Below, piece after piece: positions 1 through 7,622 of a stretch of 18,700 nt of DNA (the stretch's first letter is position 1; the number at the start of each line of letters is the position of its first letter). The notes under the pieces are model-generated. The model was given only the letters and a program-made list of their open reading frames with translations. It was not told where the DNA came from and made no database searches. The position numbers were made by a program, and so were the translations under genes. Location of the stretch: assembly GCA_031264395.1 (NCBI GenBank), contig JAISEB010000331.1, positions 1-18,700 of the forward strand, written 5' to 3'. The DNA is from Treponema sp. (GTDB lineage: Bacteria > Spirochaetota > Spirochaetia > Treponematales > Breznakiellaceae).

Positions 1-1119
1 AGCCAGGGTTTCAGCCCCGGAGAATTTGCAGCGGTAAGCGCGCCCGGCAAAAGAAACTTGTCTGTCATGGTGTCCAGCATGGGCGGTTATCGCTTCATCT
101 GCCAGAGTGTCCAAGGTGATCCGGGGCTGCGTAAACCGTATAGGGCGGTCCGTTGCGGCTTTGGCACTCCGGGGCTGTGAACGTTCCGCTTTCACTTGTT
201 CTTTTTTTCGCTTACTATCCTCTATGACATCAAGAATCAAGCCGTACAGGGGCGGGGCGTCTGCAAACTCACCATGCAGAATATAATCGCCGTTTTCCCT
301 GCGACTCCCTGGTGTAGTAATTTGCCATTCCTTGATCTCAATGCCCGGCGCCAGTTCCCGGAGTTTTAACTCAGGGTCTTCATAACGGAAATAAAGATGA
401 AACCCACCGGAGGGAGTTTGTGTATAACAGGGAAATGATTCGGGAAGGTTCCGCAGTTCTTCCGGCAGAATTTCGCGGAGAAATAACTTGTAGAAATTTT
501 CTAGGCCGTCCGCCTTTCCCGGATGCCGGTCAATGTCCACGGCAAGGAAGCGGCCATATATAAACGCCTTGAATCTCCGCTGTCCCTCATTCCACAACGA
601 CGCTATTTTCTGAACATCGGTAGTGTATGCGGCGGGATCATTGTCCCTGCTTTTTGCAAAGAATTCTTTGATCCCGATTCCTGCGGCAAGCGTTTTTCTT
701 ATCACCGCCGATCCTTGGTATTCAGGCCGGGGCGGTTCCGGGTACTTCCGGCTTATGATCTCCTACAGGGCACGGGCCTCCGCTTCGGGACGGGGCAGGC
801 CGGCGTCATACTCCAGTATCCCGGCCCGCTCGGTAAAGTACTCTTGATCCTCCGGCGCCAAGGCCTCAACGATTAGGCGCTGTGGTTCCGGGGCGGTCGG
901 CTTCCCATGCATCCAATGATTTCCGGACAGAATCGCCTTGATCTCTCCCTGGGCAAAGTGCAGGGCTGTTTCCCTGGTATGGCCGCCAGTACAGTACCGG
1001 GCAATGAGAAGACGTTCGTAATCGGACCAATGGTTGAGAGAATTTTTATTTTGGGGTATACTTAGGTTATCCTGGTTAGCTGATTCCCCTGATGCTCTGG
1101 ATAGCTGATGGGGGATCAT
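1..1119 (-). pseudogene. Primase-polymerase (prim-pol, AEP family), interrupted by an in-frame TAG, 3' end outside the window
   Basis: One continuous minus-strand frame runs from ATG at 1119 to the window edge, broken only by TAG at 765-763, after codon 118. The first 118 residues have the start typical of phage primases (...ERAGILEYDAGLPRPEAEARAL). The part after the stop carries the archaeo-eukaryotic primase signature: AVDID (about 546-532), PSGGFHLYF (about 414-388) and EWQITTPGS further on. The protein would prime and possibly copy DNA for replication of the element. A helicase domain, if present, lies beyond the window. The start overlaps the stop of the upstream small gene (ATGA), with GGGGGT as ribosome binding site. 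No frameshift is needed to join the parts, so a single CAG to TAG change, amber read-through or a base-call error could each explain it. Confidence 0.8.
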
Positions 1120-1307
1120 TTTTTACCCCCGCAAGCAGCCTTATAGCTTTTTTCTGTTTTGGTAACAATCCGGGAAATAATACCTTCATGAAAAACAATA
1201 TCAATCCCGCATTGCCCAAAGTCCGGGGCATCGTTCAGTATGGCGATCAGGCCCGGCAATACTTCAGGCAAGAGAGACTCTGCCCGGCTTTTTTGTTTCG
1301 ACTCCAT
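1116..1307 (-). CDS. Small element protein of unknown function (63 aa)
   Basis: A 63-residue ORF sits 3 bases after the excisionase-like gene, and its stop overlaps the primase start (ATGA), so the three genes read as one translationally coupled unit. The N-terminus is charged (MESKQKSRAES). The middle (FGQCGIDIVFHEGIISRIVTKTEK) has the beta-strand, turn, basic-strand pattern seen in small DUF2292/YezD-like proteins of phages and bacilli, but I cannot claim membership. The C-terminus is lysine and glycine rich. Small size and position suggest an accessory or regulatory role in element replication; no function can be assigned. Confidence 0.6.
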   Translation of the reverse strand: MESKQKSRAESLLPEVLPGLIAILNDAPDFGQCGIDIVFHEGIISRIVTKTEKSYKAACGGKK

Positions 1308-1310
1308 AGG

Positions 1311-1499
1311 TTACGCATCCGCTTTTGTGGAGGCAATAGCCTTTTCTTCAAGCTCTTTGAGGAATGAAGCAGGGACAAGTATTTTCCGGCCCATACGGAT
1401 TGAGGGAAATTCTTTGTCAGTGATTTTCCGAAAAACTGTTTGGTAGGAAATGTTGAGGACGTCCGCTGTTTGGCGGACAGTATAAAATTGATTTGACAT
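1311..1499 (-). CDS. Excisionase-family helix-turn-helix DNA-binding protein
   Basis: The 62-residue protein reads MSNQFYTVRQTADVLNISYQ..., then TVFRKITDKEFPSIRMGRKILVPASFLKELEEK. This is the winged helix-turn-helix layout of MerR-like excisionase (HTH_17) proteins: TVRQTADVLNIS forms the HTH, and the FPSIRMGRKILVP wing is followed by a helix that reads the DNA. It probably directs excision with the integrase or controls the early operon. An AGGAG lies about 12 bases before the ATG, a rather long spacing. It is the first gene of a three-gene run with the small protein and prim-pol. The region just upstream holds nested inverted repeats that could be its own operator. Confidence 0.8.
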   Translation of the reverse strand: MSNQFYTVRQTADVLNISYQTVFRKITDKEFPSIRMGRKILVPASFLKELEEKAIASTKADA

Positions 1500-1730
1500 T
1501 GATTCGTAGTACTCCTACATAAAAGAGATCCCATGCGCAATAAGCACATGGTCGCTACGAATCTATAAAGACAGTATATCACCATATAAAAAAATAAGCA
1601 AGAGGTAAAAAAGAAATAACAGCATAACAAGCCAGATTAAAGGTTCCTTCTCCTTCCGCTCTAAAAAATAATAATAAAAAAAATATTTATTTATTAAGAT
1701 GTAAGTGGTGTAATGATGTGTAAACATATT
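1500..1730. promoter_or_regulatory. Non-coding gap between integrase and excisionase genes, with nested inverted repeats
   Basis: No credible gene is visible. The half next to the excisionase start carries an outer perfect 9-bp inverted repeat (GATTCGTAG at 1501-1509, CTACGAATC at 1555-1563) and an inner 8-bp repeat with one mismatch (CCATGCGC at 1531-1538, GCACATGG at 1544-1551). These are candidate operators or a structured leader of the excisionase operon. The half next to the integrase stop (about 1660-1710) is a very AT-rich run with poly-A tracts, such as might act as a bent or easily melted site. I see no clear promoter hexamer pair. Confidence 0.45.
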
Positions 1731-2954
1731 CTATGCTCCTTTTGTTACGGCCATTTCCAGTTTTTCTTTTGCTGAGGAGAAGTCCAGGACTTGCGCGGCG
1801 TGGCTGTACCGCTCCATCATTGCCCCGGATTTGTGCCGGGCCAGGACCTGAATTTCAAAGTCCGATATACCAGCAAGCCTCCCTAAAGTAACGAATGTAT
1901 GCCGCAAGCTATGGAATGTCAGGTTCCGCCGTTGCTGCTCGTCTACATACCCCTCAGGCGGATCGCCTTCCCCTTTCCACTTTCCCGGAATGCCTATAAC
2001 CTCAAGCTCTTTTTCCAAGGCTTTTGAAAAAAATGTTTTGCTGTAAGGCTGGCCAGGGCATTCAAGACTTTCCATGACAAAAGCCTCCGGCCTTGGATCA
2101 ATTGCCATTTTATGTACGGCATCTATAGCTAACCGTACTGCTGCCGTTATGGGCAGGATGCCAGAGCTGTTCCATTTCGGCGCTTTTAGCCCGTCATCTT
2201 TCTGATAGTTATGGCACACGGTGATCGCATCTTCCCCGATGTCTCCCCAGAGCAGGCCGCGGACCTCCCCCAGCCTGAGGCCGCAGAGAGCCCCAAGGAG
2301 AACCGCAAGCCGGCCCCGGGAATCTGCTGCCGGTATACTGACCAGCTTGGCAATTTCGCCAAGACTGAGAATACCCATTTCTTTACGGGACTCCGGGGCA
2401 TCATGAATGTTTTTGAATGGGTCACGGTCCAGTTCTTCTCCGGATACCGCATAACGGACAGCCACGCTCATTGCCTGCATGACCTTATTGATTCTTCCTC
2501 CCTTCATGCCCTTTTCCGCCATCCAGCGCATCCATTCGCGGATATGCCCTGGAGTAAGCTGCTGGAGACTGATTCCCTGGAAACCGGGGAACGGTTCAAT
2601 ATGCCGCCTTACATCGTCATGGTGTAAAGTAATGTAAGCGGAAGCCAGAGGTTTTTTCTTTACCAGGGCACATTCACGGACATAGGGAGAATCAGGAAGC
2701 CAGAAGTCAGCGACATATTGAATAAATGATTTCTCCGGGGCTGCCGGTATGAATTGAATACCGGGCAGCATCTTCCGGGCCGCCTGTTCCGCATCATAAC
2801 GGCGCAGCCGCTTCCCTTCGGCCGGAATGCCGGTTGACCGTGTTATGGCATAGCGGCGGCTGTTTTCATCCCAGAAACGGGCATACCATACCGGGCCGTT
2901 TTTTGTTTCTTTCATGTAAAGTGTAAAAGGTTTACGGGTTTTGTTTGGGCGCAT
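1731..2954 (-). CDS. int: Tyrosine recombinase (integrase)
   Basis: This 407-residue protein performs site-specific integration and excision of the element. It has an N-terminal arm-binding region (about 10-60), a SAM-like core-binding domain (about 75-180) and a C-terminal catalytic domain. The catalytic residues of the family are all present: Arg227 in CGLRLGEVRGL, a probable Lys260, His348-x-x-Arg351 in HSLRHTF, His374 in ARHKS and nucleophile Tyr383 in ERYSH. The length fits phage integrases. The start is ATG at 2954, with AGGAG five bases upstream. The gene points away from the adjacent tRNA-Val, which is the probable integration target. Two copies of a 9-bp palindrome lie just upstream. 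Function is confident; the exact att core is not visible. Confidence 0.95.
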   Translation of the reverse strand: MRPNKTRKPFTLYMKETKNGPVWYARFWDENSRRYAITRSTGIPAEGKRLRRYDAEQAARKMLPGIQFIPAAPEKSFIQYVADFWLPDSPYVRECALVKKKPLASAYITLHHDDVRRHIEPFPGFQGISLQQLTPGHIREWMRWMAEKGMKGGRINKVMQAMSVAVRYAVSGEELDRDPFKNIHDAPESRKEMGILSLGEIAKLVSIPAADSRGRLAVLLGALCGLRLGEVRGLLWGDIGEDAITVCHNYQKDDGLKAPKWNSSGILPITAAVRLAIDAVHKMAIDPRPEAFVMESLECPGQPYSKTFFSKALEKELEVIGIPGKWKGEGDPPEGYVDEQQRRNLTFHSLRHTFVTLGRLAGISDFEIQVLARHKSGAMMERYSHAAQVLDFSSAKEKLEMAVTKGA

Positions 2955-2971
2955 ACCAACTCCTGCCGGAA

Positions 2972-2993
2972 AGTGTCACTTTTCAGTGTCACT
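2972..2993. promoter_or_regulatory. Two copies of the palindrome AGTGTCACT upstream of the integrase gene
   Basis: AGTGTCACT occurs at 2972-2980 and again at 2985-2993, 13 bp start to start, within 40 bases of the integrase start codon. Each copy is palindromic around a central T. Position and spacing suit an operator for integrase control or arm-type integrase or excisionase binding sites. This reading is inferred from position only. Confidence 0.4.
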
Positions 2994-3082
2994 CCGATCT
3001 CTTTGTGTGATATGCCTCCCGTTTTCGGGTCAGCTTATAACCGCTAATTCCTTGCTATACAAGCAATTAGGAAAAAGCCGAT

Positions 3083-3157
3083 TGGTGGACGATACTGGAT
3101 TTGAACCAGTGACTTCTACCGTGTGAAGGTAGCACTCTCCCGCTGAGTTAATCGTCC
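3083..3157 (-). tRNA. tRNA-Val, anticodon CAC
   Basis: On the minus strand the sequence folds as a full cloverleaf. The acceptor stem is GGACGAT with ATCGTCC, the D arm has ACTC...GAGT, the anticodon stem is CTACC/GGTAG around loop TTCACAC, and the T arm is ACTGG TTCAAAT CCAGT. The anticodon CAC reads the valine codon GUG. The discriminator is A, and the CCA end is encoded in the DNA (3085-3083). Its 3' end faces the integrase gene, so it is the likely attachment site of the element on the left; the gene remains complete. A TTGACA/TATTTT promoter lies about 70 bases upstream. Confidence 0.95.
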
Positions 3158-3232
3158 ATCAAGCGGACTGGCCGGGTAAAGCAGTGAATTCCAATGGACG
3201 ACACTGCGGGCGGCCAAGCCTCAGGATGCTTA

Positions 3233-3261
3233 AAAATACCATTAAAGCCCCGCTCTGTCAA
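3233..3261 (-). promoter_or_regulatory. Probable promoter of the tRNA-Val gene
   Basis: On the minus strand TTGACA (3261-3256) and TATTTT (3238-3233) are separated by 17 bases, a sigma-70-type arrangement. Transcription would start near 3226, leaving a leader of about 70 bases before the tRNA that RNase P would remove. The rest of the 3158-3329 gap shows only a weak GCAGTG/CACTGC inverted repeat (3181-3186 and 3202-3207). Confidence 0.5.
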
Positions 3262-3329
3262 TTGGTCCTGTCGGACTATTGGCGGCTAATACGGATCTTC
3301 AACCGGGTCTCGTGAAAAGGCCGCTTCCG

Positions 3330-4235
3330 CTACTTTACCTTCTCTACAATCTCCGCGATAATCCGATCGGCGTCTTCGTAGGGAACTTGGCAAGTGCCGA
3401 CCTGCGGATGGCCGCCGCCGCCGTAGCTGAGGAGCAGACTGCCGATATCGACGGTGGCGCTACGGTTGACGATGCTGTAGCCGGCGGTAATGGCGACGTT
3501 GGTTTTGTTACGTCCGTCTACTATCCATAGGGAGATGTTCTGTTCCGGGTACAGGGTGTAGAGAAGGAAACGGTTCCCTGCGTAAATGGGGTCCACGCTC
3601 CGGAGATCCACTACAAGGACGTTGCCCTGGGTTTTTGCGTATTTGATTATCATTTTCTTGAAAAGGACCGCCTGTTCAGCGTATACGTCCAGCCGCTCTT
3701 TTACATCAGGCAGGGCAAGGATATATTCTATGGGTTTTTCGGAGCAGGCTTTGGCCAGTTCCTTCATTAAATCGTAGTTACTGATGGTAAAGTTACGAAA
3801 ACGGCCCAGACCGGTGCGGGGGTCCATAATGAAACCTAACAGTACCCAGCCCTGGGGATTGAGGATTTCATTGGCTGAAAGGTCGCCGGAATCCACCTTG
3901 TCAACGTAGCGGATCATTTCAGCGAAATGGCCCAGCTTGGCGTCTCCGCCATAATAGTCATACACTACTCGGGCACAGCTGGGGGCGAGCCGGGAGACTC
4001 CTTCAAAATAGACCTTTCTGCCCATGCGCTCGGTTTCGCTGGAGTGATGATCAAACCAGAGTTTGCAGCCTTTGATGTAGGGAATATTAGCCAGAATATC
4101 ATTGTCCGTGGCGTCGACCAGGCCATCCTGAATATCCTTGGGATGCACAAACTTCCAATCATCAATGAGGCCCAAATATACCAACAGCGCTCCGCAGGCC
4201 AATCCGTCAAAATCTGATCTGGTTAATAATCTCAT
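3330..4235 (-). CDS. DHH-family phosphoesterase
   Basis: The 301-residue protein has the markers of the DHH/DHHA1 superfamily. These are the N-terminal metal-binding SDFDG (residues 7-11), the DHH signature FDHH (61-64) and the C-terminal DHHA1 glycine loop GGGGHPQVG (272-280). Family members hydrolyse phosphodiester or phosphoanhydride bonds with Mn2+, for example short oligonucleotides (NrnA), cyclic dinucleotides or polyphosphate. Which substrate applies here cannot be read from sequence. There is no signal peptide or membrane segment, so it acts in the cytoplasm. The start is ATG at 4235, preceded by an AGGAAGG ribosome site about 10 bases away. It is divergent from the M16 peptidase across a 108-bp AT-rich spacer and appears to be a single-gene unit. 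Confidence 0.9.
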   Translation of the reverse strand: MRLLTRSDFDGLACGALLVYLGLIDDWKFVHPKDIQDGLVDATDNDILANIPYIKGCKLWFDHHSSETERMGRKVYFEGVSRLAPSCARVVYDYYGGDAKLGHFAEMIRYVDKVDSGDLSANEILNPQGWVLLGFIMDPRTGLGRFRNFTISNYDLMKELAKACSEKPIEYILALPDVKERLDVYAEQAVLFKKMIIKYAKTQGNVLVVDLRSVDPIYAGNRFLLYTLYPEQNISLWIVDGRNKTNVAITAGYSIVNRSATVDIGSLLLSYGGGGHPQVGTCQVPYEDADRIIAEIVEKVK

Positions 4236-4330
4236 GATCTACCATCCTTCCTGTGATTATATTATACATTATGCAACTCTTTTTCTATATCTATATTATA
4301 GCCATATTTCTCTTTTTTCTCAGATTATTG

Positions 4331-4343
4331 TATACTTAATAGT
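4331..4343 (+). promoter_or_regulatory. -10 box almost touching the M16 start codon (leaderless transcript likely)
   Basis: TATACT at 4331-4336 ends 7 bases before the ATG at 4344, so transcription would begin at or next to the start codon. No Shine-Dalgarno sequence precedes the ATG. The -35 region (TTCTCT at 4308-4313) is weak. The 4236-4343 spacer also serves the divergent DHH gene and is AT rich (several TATAAT-like words). Confidence 0.45.
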
Positions 4344-7226
4344 ATGAATTTGAAAAAAAATATGTTTAAAATCGGCAGATTTACCCTTGTTGTGGGTATT
4401 TTTGTCCTCTGCGGCGTGGTATGTACCTGTACCAGTCTCTCCAAAGCCGGAATTGAGGTTTTTGGAGGACTGGGAAAGCCCTCGGACCCGGTTCCCACTA
4501 CGGAAAAGCTCCGGTCTGGAACTTTGCCCAGCGGCCTCCGTTACTTTATCCTCGAAAACACATTGCCCGAAAAACGAGCCTATCTAACCTTGGCGGTAAA
4601 GGCGGGTTCCGTCCTCGAGGAAGAGGATGAGCGGGGCCTGGCGCATTTTGTGGAACACATGGCCTTTAACGGAACAGTCCGTTTCCCCGAAGCGGAACTA
4701 GTGAACTATCTGCGCTCCCTGGGCATGCGTTTCGGGCCGGAGATAAACGCTTACACCTCCTTTGACGAGACTGTCTATGGGATTGAGGTACCGGTTGAAA
4801 TTGATGACAACGGTGTACGGCGTATCCCCGATACGGCTCTGGCGGTACTGGACGACTGGACTCGGGCTATTACCTTTGCGCCCTCGGATGTTGACGATGA
4901 ACGGGCGGTCATTATGGAAGAATACCGCTCCAGGCTGGGCGCGATGGACCGGGTGATGCGGCAGATGATGCCGGTACTGTTCCGGGGATCGCCCTATGCG
5001 GAACGTATCCCCATTGGGCTGCCGGAAATCATCCAAAGCGCCCCGGCCTCACGGCTGGAGGGTTTTTACAAAAAGTGGTACCAGGCCGACAATATGGCTC
5101 TGATCCTGGTAGGTGATTTTGACGGCGCCGCCCTTGAGGCTTCCTTGACGGAACATTTCTTAATCTCCAAACCGGCGGTCCCTACCCAGCGGCCTCAGTA
5201 CGATTTGCTTCCTCCCAGAAGAGGTATTGTTGAAATCTTGATCCTCACAGATCCGGAACTGACCTCTACTCAGGTTAATTTGTACTTCAAGCGCAACCGG
5301 GAAGCGGTGAGGAGCGACTTGTCCTATTACCGGGAAGAACTTATTGACACCCTCATTGACCGCATGCTGTCTTTCCGTTTTCAGGATGAGACGATGAGAC
5401 CGGCAACCCCGTACATTTGGGCGGGCGCGGGAAATATACGTTATGGGACATCTTCCCGTTTTTACGTGATGCTGGCTGAGTCAAAAACCGGTTCCGCCGA
5501 AGAGAGTCTCGTGGAACTGCTGCGGGCAAAGGAGTCCATGCTGCGCTACGGATTTACCGAGGCGGAATTAAGAATTGCGGGTAACTCACTGATTTCCGAT
5601 TTGCGGACTATGGCTCTGGAAAAAGACCGTCAGGAATCGAGTAACTATATAGACTACCTTTCAAAATATTTCCTTGAGGGAAGGGGATCCTTCACAGACG
5701 CGGAATGGGAGCTTGAAGCGGCACAGAAGCTGCTTGCCCACATCAGTACCAAGGACATTGACGCCGTGATTAAGGATTACTTCAGCGCCGGGGCTTTGCA
5801 GATATTTATCTTTGCCCCTGAGGGGGAAAAGACCGACCTGCCCGCTGAGCCGCGGATCAGGCAAATAGTGAAGGAAAGCGCCAGGATGAAAATCGCGCCG
5901 AGGAAAGCCGACGCGGTAAAAGACGAATTTCTTTTCGAGACTCCCGTCAAGGGTTCTGTGGATTCGGAAACCGTTGACAATGAAACCGGCGCGGCCATCT
6001 GGGATTTGAACAATGGCGCCAGGGTTATTCTTAAATCGACCAAAAACCGAAACGATGAAATTAGACTATACGCCATGGCCAGGGGAGGAACCACCAGCGC
6101 CGCTCCTGAAGACGGGGTGTCTGCGGGTCTTGCTTCCGAGATGCTGCAGGTTTCCGGCTTGGGGCCCTACTCCCGGCCGGAGCTGACACGGAAACTCGCG
6201 GACAAACAGGTTTCCTTTGGCTATGGGGTTTCTGATTATTACCGGACTTTCCAAGGTTCCGCTACTACTGAGGATCTAAAAACCCTCTTTGAAATGCTCT
6301 ACCTGAGTTTCACCGATCCCCGGATCGACGATGACGCGGTCAATGCCATGCTGGACCAGCTCCGCAGTTCCCTTGCCCGGCGGGACGAAGACCCGGACAA
6401 TGTGTTTTTCGATGAAGTCAACCGTATCGTCTACGGCAGTCATCCTCACTTTAAGGCCCTGGAACTGGCGGGCCTTCCCGCGGCAAATATCGACAGCGCC
6501 CTGTCTTTTATACGAAAGGGCCTTAATCCCGCCGATTATACCTTTGTTTTTATCGGGAACTTGGAAACCGAAATCATGAAAGAGTACATCGAAACCTACA
6601 TCGCTTCTATTCCCCCAAAAGAAAGCTGGAACTCCTGGACCAATCTTAACATACAGCGGCCGGGGAAAACCGAGAAAATCGTGTATAAGGGAAAAGAAGA
6701 GCAGAGCGTGGTGTACATGGGCTGGTTCGCCAAGGTTCCCTATACCGAGGAACTCAGGGCCGCCGCCCTGGTTCTCAACGAATACCTTAACATCAGAATG
6801 AACGATGAGATTCGCGAAAAACTCGGCGGAGTTTACTCAATTTCCGTAGATGTCTCGGTTTCTCCGGTGCCCGAGGGTGAGTTGTCGATGACTGCCTATT
6901 TTAGATGCGATCCCCGGCGGGCCAGAGAACTCAGCTCCGCTGTGGCGGTTCTGTTGAACCAAACCGCCTCGGCGCCTATCGACAGCGGTATTTTCGCCAA
7001 GTCGGTGGAAGCCTTGAAAAAGGAATGGGAATCCTCAATGCAGAGCAATTCATACATTGCCCAGAGCTACGCCAACTCGTCGGCGCTGCTAAACCTGCCC
7101 CTGTCCCGGCTCGAGAAGCGGCCCCAGTATTATAATGCCGTCGCCGCCGCGGACATACAGAGGCTCTGTGCCCAGATTTTGCGGAACGGGCCGGCGCTGG
7201 TCATATTGTATCCAGAGGAACGCTAG
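4344..7226 (+). CDS. M16-family zinc peptidase (PqqL/pitrilysin-like), probably exported or lipid-anchored
   Basis: A 960-residue protein with two M16 halves. The N-terminal half has the inverted zinc motif HxxEH as H101-F-V-E104-H105, with the third ligand expected in ERAVIMEE (186-193). The C-terminal half lacks a zinc motif but keeps the typical REKLGGVYSIS segment (R824...Y831) that helps bind substrate in the closed clam-shell. The length matches two-domain PqqL-type peptidases. The N-terminus is a signal sequence (MNLKKNMFKIGRF, then a hydrophobic stretch ending in CGVVCTC). The cysteines suggest a relaxed spirochaete-type lipobox, so a periplasmic or membrane-attached lipoprotein is likely but not proven. 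It would degrade peptides or small unfolded proteins. The gene is probably monocistronic, with a promoter touching the start codon and a weak hairpin after the stop. Confidence 0.92.
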   Translation: MNLKKNMFKIGRFTLVVGIFVLCGVVCTCTSLSKAGIEVFGGLGKPSDPVPTTEKLRSGTLPSGLRYFILENTLPEKRAYLTLAVKAGSVLEEEDERGLAHFVEHMAFNGTVRFPEAELVNYLRSLGMRFGPEINAYTSFDETVYGIEVPVEIDDNGVRRIPDTALAVLDDWTRAITFAPSDVDDERAVIMEEYRSRLGAMDRVMRQMMPVLFRGSPYAERIPIGLPEIIQSAPASRLEGFYKKWYQADNMALILVGDFDGAALEASLTEHFLISKPAVPTQRPQYDLLPPRRGIVEILILTDPELTSTQVNLYFKRNREAVRSDLSYYREELIDTLIDRMLSFRFQDETMRPATPYIWAGAGNIRYGTSSRFYVMLAESKTGSAEESLVELLRAKESMLRYGFTEAELRIAGNSLISDLRTMALEKDRQESSNYIDYLSKYFLEGRGSFTDAEWELEAAQKLLAHISTKDIDAVIKDYFSAGALQIFIFAPEGEKTDLPAEPRIRQIVKESARMKIAPRKADAVKDEFLFETPVKGSVDSETVDNETGAAIWDLNNGARVILKSTKNRNDEIRLYAMARGGTTSAAPEDGVSAGLASEMLQVSGLGPYSRPELTRKLADKQVSFGYGVSDYYRTFQGSATTEDLKTLFEMLYLSFTDPRIDDDAVNAMLDQLRSSLARRDEDPDNVFFDEVNRIVYGSHPHFKALELAGLPAANIDSALSFIRKGLNPADYTFVFIGNLETEIMKEYIETYIASIPPKESWNSWTNLNIQRPGKTEKIVYKGKEEQSVVYMGWFAKVPYTEELRAAALVLNEYLNIRMNDEIREKLGGVYSISVDVSVSPVPEGELSMTAYFRCDPRRARELSSAVAVLLNQTASAPIDSGIFAKSVEALKKEWESSMQSNSYIAQSYANSSALLNLPLSRLEKRPQYYNAVAAADIQRLCAQILRNGPALVILYPEER

Positions 7227-7366
7227 TGTTCCTGTCTCATTCATTTCGGCAGGGACTTTCTTCGTGAGTCTTTGCAGGTAAAGCGTTTACGCGCTGTGTT
7301 GTATTGTAATTTGTTTAAAACAGTACTTTTTTCTGTTAAACCGCAAGATCTTCATGGTTTTGTGTT

Positions 7367-7392
7367 AAAATGACCTCAAAATGGTCATTTTT
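7367..7392 (+). terminator. Possible weak intrinsic terminator
   Basis: AAAATGACC and GGTCATTTT form a perfect 9-bp stem around a 7-base loop, and the right arm runs into TTTTT. The stem is AT rich, so termination may be weak. It lies 140 bases after the M16 stop. Confidence 0.35.
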
Positions 7393-7406
7393 AAGACGGC
7401 GGCGCT

Positions 7407-7435
7407 CAAATCCGGGGCCACAGGCTCCGGATTTG
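7407..7435. repeat. Strong GC-rich hairpin of unknown role
   Basis: CAAATCCGGGGCC and GGCTCCGGATTTG pair over 13 positions (12 Watson-Crick, one G-U) around the loop ACA. No T run follows on either strand, so it is not a normal terminator. It could be part of a small RNA, a mobile repeat or a protein-binding site. Confidence 0.45.
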
Positions 7436-7527
7436 GGAATCGTCCATTTATCCTCAAAAAGCAAAATTAAACAAAATTCCATTTTTTGATGCCAATTAAA
7501 GGCGAAACAATTTTTGCGAATTTCCAC

Positions 7528-7556
7528 TTGAATATACCGATAATATTTAGTATAAT
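7528..7556 (+). promoter_or_regulatory. Promoter of the bacteriohemerythrin gene
   Basis: TTGAAT (7528-7533) and a perfect TATAAT (7551-7556) are separated by 17 bases. Transcription would start near 7563, giving a leader of about 60 bases. The leader would open directly with a 10-bp hairpin carrying one bulge (7563-7572 with 7583-7593). Confidence 0.7.
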
Positions 7557-7622
7557 TTAAGGAGTCATTTCCGGGTTGAGAGGGAAATTGACTTTTATTA
7601 TTAATCATGGTGGTGAGGTAGA

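Larger units (their letters stand above)
1..3082 (-). mobile_element. End of an integrated element (prophage or ICE-like) at a tRNA-Val gene
   Basis: Four genes on the minus strand (tyrosine integrase, excisionase-like HTH protein, small protein, primase-polymerase) sit directly beside the 3' end of a tRNA-Val gene on the same strand. This is the usual layout of a tRNA-integrated prophage or integrative element. The left boundary and second attachment site lie outside the window. No structural, packaging, conjugation or cargo gene is visible, so phage, satellite or ICE cannot be told apart. The broken primase suggests the copy may be decaying. The inner boundary is placed at the tRNA 3' end by inference, because no duplicated att core can be seen inside the window. 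Confidence 0.75.
7227..7622. other. 396-bp non-coding stretch with several hairpins
   Basis: I see no credible gene. From left to right it holds a weak terminator-like stem (GTTCCTG at 7228-7234, CAGGGAC at 7250-7256, then TTT) just after the M16 stop, and a small palindrome GTAAAGCGTTTAC (7278-7290). Next come a perfect 9-bp stem (7367-7375 with 7383-7391, then a T run) and a strong 13-bp stem with one G-U pair and a 3-base loop (7407-7419 with 7423-7435). The promoter and leader hairpin of the hemerythrin gene follow. Confidence 0.6.

Noticed and set aside
523..876. Plus-strand frame of 117 codons opposite the primase
   Set aside because: The minus strand carries the prim-pol motifs in a single frame across this region, so this is a shadow.
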